A DNA stretch of 64,000 nt from Tridacna crocea. Its lineage: Eukaryota; Mollusca; Bivalvia; Cardiida; Cardiidae. The stretch spans positions 4,677,501-4,741,500 of the forward strand of contig OX031072.1 in assembly GCA_943736015.1 (NCBI GenBank), written 5' to 3'. The notes under the pieces were generated by a model that was not told the origin of the DNA, searched no databases, and saw nothing but the letters and a program-made list of their open reading frames with translations. This document shows, one piece after another, positions 61,219 to 64,000 of the stretch (position 1 is the stretch's first letter; every line of letters begins with the position of its first letter). The translations under genes and the position numbers were made by a program.

Positions 61219-61459
61219 TAACAAGTATGCAGTGTGCAGTATGGTAATTTAATAGGATCTTAAATGTGCACGCATGAGTATTTATAAACGTGCTTTTTTT
61301 TTGAATATGCATAACATCAAGTTACTAACAGAGAATGCTCGTAAAGTGATATAGGTAGAGTGCACAGTGCCCCATTAAAGGGACCTACTAAATAACTGCA
61401 ATAAAAATTTCAGTATGTTTTACATGTTTATTATATAACTATTTCAAATGTATGTTCTG

Positions 61460-61583
61460 GGAAAAATACCTCCTCGTCGAACAGTGTAGATTTAAGATTA
61501 GACTGCACGTTCTGTGCAGTCTGATCTTGATCTACGCTGTGCGTTAAAGGTCAGTGAGTCGAGCCTAGTAGCCTAAGGGTTAA
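61460..61583 (+). mobile_element. Family B element, right part with TTAA
   Basis: Hairpin 61478-61546; end GAGCCTAGTAGCCTAAGGG and TTAA at 61580. Confidence 0.85.
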
Positions 61584-61728
61584 AGAGACCTAGCCTACTT
61601 CGAGTTTTTTTTGCCGTGAACCAAAATTTCGTGTAACACACGAAATATTAATAAAACGTTTTTTTCTTCCTCTGCAAGCGTAAAGAAAGTGGATGATGAA
61701 ATCCAGTAGAAAGATTCAATTTTGACGT

Positions 61729-62092
61729 TTAACCCTTATGCTGCTAAATAGGTGAAATGAAACTTTCATTGACTGATTGATTGTATGGTGTTTAACGCCG
61801 TTTTCAAACATTATTTCAGTTATATAGCGTCATCCAGTGCACTTATCCTTGAGTTTCTGTTACGAGTACTTTGCACAATAATCTTTCCAAGCCGTTGGCT
61901 ATACGAAACTCAAAGGCACGTTGTAAAATTCTAAAAATGATGCTATTTCAAAGTTACTCTTTGTGTAAACACATCTCTTTATCGGACAGTGTAGATCCAA
62001 GACTAGACTACTCGTTCTGTACAGTCTGATCATTATCTACACTGTCAGCAAAAAAATAATGAGTCGTATATACTCAGCAGCCTCGGAGTTAC
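61729..62092 (+). mobile_element. Family B element interrupted by a SINE
   Basis: TTAA at 61729, CCCTTATGCTGCTAAATAGG, then a SINE tail (61762 to about 61925). ATGCTATTTCAAAGTTACTC and hairpin 61981-62047 resume, with a right end near 62092. Matches the order of 55516-55741. Confidence 0.75.
61762..61925 (-). mobile_element. SINE tail nested in family B
   Basis: Minus strand ends CGGCGTTAAACACCATACAA TCAATCAGTCAATG. The body GGCTTGGAAAGATTATTGTG and CAAAGTACTCGTAACAG is diverged. Confidence 0.75.
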
Positions 62093-62155
62093 AATGACAT
62101 CAAATATCATGTCACCGAACTTGATAATTTTAATAGGCGCGTTGGTCCCGAGGTT

Positions 62156-62410
62156 GGTCCTGAGACAAACCTTGCTCGAATGATCCCGTGTATAAACAAA
62201 ACTTAGGAAGGAAGCTTTTTGAAAACATTGCGGGAAAAGGAGAAAATGCTGGTCCTGAGACAAACCTTGCTCGAACGATCCCATGTATAAACAAAACTTA
62301 GGAAGGAAGCTTTTTGAAAACATTGCGGGAAAAGGAGAAAATGCTGGTCACCAGCATTTTCTCCTTTTTCCACAATGTTTTTATTCTTTTCAAAGATAAG
62401 TCCCGTCCAT
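62156..62410 (+). mobile_element. Family A MITE with 95 bp tandem duplication of one arm
   Basis: GGTCCTGAGACAAACCTTGC to GGAGAAAATGCT occurs at 62156-62250 and again from 62251. The breakpoint falls exactly at the palindrome centre (GCT|GGT), then the normal ACCAGC arm follows. Right end decays at TGCGCCACATTTAGC. Confidence 0.85.
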
Positions 62411-62522
62411 TGCGCCACATTTAGCAATGTATCGGCATTTCAATACGGGTCTTGCGTACGTTTCTTTGTCCGATAAATAGTTATTTCGACCATTTAGCAT
62501 ACACTGCAATATTATTGTTCGA

Positions 62523-62744
62523 TTAACCCTTTCCCATACAAGCCCTTGTTTTTACGTGTCTGCAGTACTTTGAAAACACTGTGGGAAAAGGAGAAATTGC
62601 TCGTAACGAGCAATTTCTCCTTTACCCAGAGCCTTTTCTACCCATTTGGAGAACTTTCTGGTATTTTTACCAAATTTGAAATTGTCGTCTGCAAACTCTT
62701 TGGGTTTGGAGGAGTCTAAAATTTGTCGTTTGGGAAAGTGTTCA
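62523..62744 (+). mobile_element. Family A3 MITE
   Basis: TTAA at 62523, right TTCA. Core TTGCTCGTAACGAGCAA, stem ACACTGTGGGAAAAGGAGAA. Confidence 0.88.
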
Positions 62745-62746
62745 GA

Positions 62747-62832
62747 TTAGCCATTTACCCCACAAATAAAAGTTTTACGGCTTTTTCATTAAAAGCCCAG
62801 CCTTTGAAAATATTTCGGAAGAAAAAAACACG
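62747..62832 (+). mobile_element. Family A left-half remnant
   Basis: CCATTTACCCCACAAATAAA, AGCCTTTGAAAATATTTCGG; stops before the palindrome centre. Confidence 0.6.
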
Positions 62833-63364
62833 CACATAAGTATTTTTTTAACAAATAAGAAACTACCTAGGGCTATTCTAGCTTACTTACTTGTTTTTGA
62901 ATTCAAATTTATAAGATTTTGTTTACTTCCTTTTCGTCTTTTTTTTTTTCTCTCTAATTCGTGTTACACTGTATTGGTTTTCAGTTTGTAGATAAGCATG
63001 TATGGTCATAGGTTTAAAAAGGAAAAAAAAAAAACTTCCAACGTTTAACATTTGTTTGACCTCTGGAGATAACAGATTTTTTTTTTCAAATTCTAAATTT
63101 AGAATATGAACTGGAACGTTTGTGTGATGTGAAATGCACATAAAGCGTTGAGTAAAGATGGGTAGGCCTAAGATAAGGGAACCAAGCAAGCCAGTTTTAT
63201 TACACTGCAAAGAAATTTCTTGTGATCTGATTGGTTAAAATGCCGGGAACATATACATGTATATCATGTACCCTGGCAAAAACCACGTAAGGCCAGTATC
63301 TCTTTTGAGTGCCCCGTAAACATCACTACACGTGCAACACAACATCCAAAATGGCGACGTCGAT
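62833..63364. other. No gene seen
   Basis: Homopolymer-rich; nothing recognised. Confidence 0.4.
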
Positions 63365-63725
63365 CATTATCTCCCGCTAGATGGCATTCTATAAATACTC
63401 ATCTATCTGATATGGGCATCCTGGGTACAGAACCGAACCACTTTCGTACGCGACAACCGTTACTTTGAATTTAAAACAAAAAAAAGGTTTACCCAATAAA
63501 ATGCTACCTCGTGCAATTCACTCAACTATGATCACCAGTTTAGAGAAATTTGTTGCTAAAGCAGGTCTCATTTCTCCTCAAACGTATTGATACGTAAAAG
63601 CTTTTTTCAACATTGCTACTTTGTATAGCGTAATATATACAGTCAGCCCGCTTTCGGGGCTAGTAGTGATGCGTCATGTAAGACAGTCGAATCTTCGAAG
63701 AATATGACATGCGCAGACAACGCGA
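63365..63725 (-). repeat. Dispersed repeat family G, inverted
   Basis: TCTCCCGCTAGATGGCATTC to GAAGAATATGACATGCGCAG; near full length. Confidence 0.85.
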
Positions 63726-63729
63726 CGTC

Positions 63730-63815
63730 GATTGATCACCATTCGGCATACCTCGGGTGATGGAAGCAGATGCAGGTACGGAATTGGCCGAGTTGTGACG
63801 AGTGGATCGATCACC
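63730..63815. repeat. Dispersed repeat family I
   Basis: CATTCGGCATACCTCGGGTG and GAATTGGCCGAGTTGTGACG, directly after family G. Confidence 0.6.
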
Positions 63816-64000
63816 AGACTGCATGTTTATGCACCAAACTGCACGTTTTGGTGACGTCAGTCTCCAGTGACGTCAGTTTTCATTGAATTGGGGCACTCGG
63901 AAGGGAATTTCTATTTCGTCAGCATACTCGATTCGTGAGATTATAAAACAGGAAAATTTCGTTAACGGGCTTTGAAAGGATATAACTTTGCAGTATAATA

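Noticed and set aside
9073-62832. CRISPR array or bacterial attenuator-like terminators
   Set aside because: Hairpins are dispersed, bounded by target-site tetranucleotides, and the window has spliced eukaryotic genes.

Overview
The window looks like nuclear DNA of an animal with a small-gene, repeat-dense genome, most probably a marine or freshwater bivalve mollusc. This rests on the intron-rich Y-box gene with a lophotrochozoan-looking tail, the AT-rich background, tRNA-derived SINEs with (ATCA)n-like tails, and dense short palindromic elements. The species is not determined. The only gene I can support is one Y-box/cold-shock-domain RNA-binding protein on the minus strand. All of its coding sequence is visible as eight exons between 34945 (ATG) and 19006 (stop). 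The exons join without a frame error into a 258-residue protein. A candidate promoter lies at about 34946-35270, and a long 3' UTR probably runs down to about 16795.

The rest is mostly transposon-derived. The dominant component (family A) is a ~230 bp element bounded by TTAA at both ends. Its ends begin CCCTTTACCA or close to it, and it is built around a near-perfect 60-75 bp hairpin. I count roughly 50 complete, variant or decayed copies, in both orientations. Other hairpin families lie among them: B (also TTAA-bounded, with a stem around GATCAGACTGCA), C (stem around CCAGGTCAGCCTGCGC), D (two hairpins, ends GCAACACGCGAAAAGG), E (ends CCGTATTCACCAACCATTCT), F and G. Nesting gives an order of events: D sits inside A, A sits inside a SINE, a SINE sits inside B, and A2 sits inside C.

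Two larger elements stand out. At 32271-34215, in intron 1 of the Y-box gene, a 1.9 kb element has ~330 bp inverted ends made of repeated KpnI-type palindromes and a 9 bp target duplication, like a Mutator or foldback element. At 56389-58324 a 1.94 kb element has 528 bp inverted ends that start with CACGGTG and is flanked by a 5 bp duplication, which recalls Transib/RAG-type transposons. A third element with short inverted ends lies at 31302-31775 in intron 2.

Region by region: 1-16000 holds dispersed repeats, two unique long palindromes (696-852 and 10390-10568), local tandem duplications, and no supported gene. 16795-35270 is the Y-box gene. Intron 7 carries four apparently identical 353 bp tandem units, and intron 3 carries a scattered 15-base motif that is not explained. 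35270-64000 is intergenic repeat territory with a 650 bp compound tetranucleotide microsatellite (47740-48392) and the Transib-like element. No CRISPR array, rRNA or genuine tRNA gene was seen.
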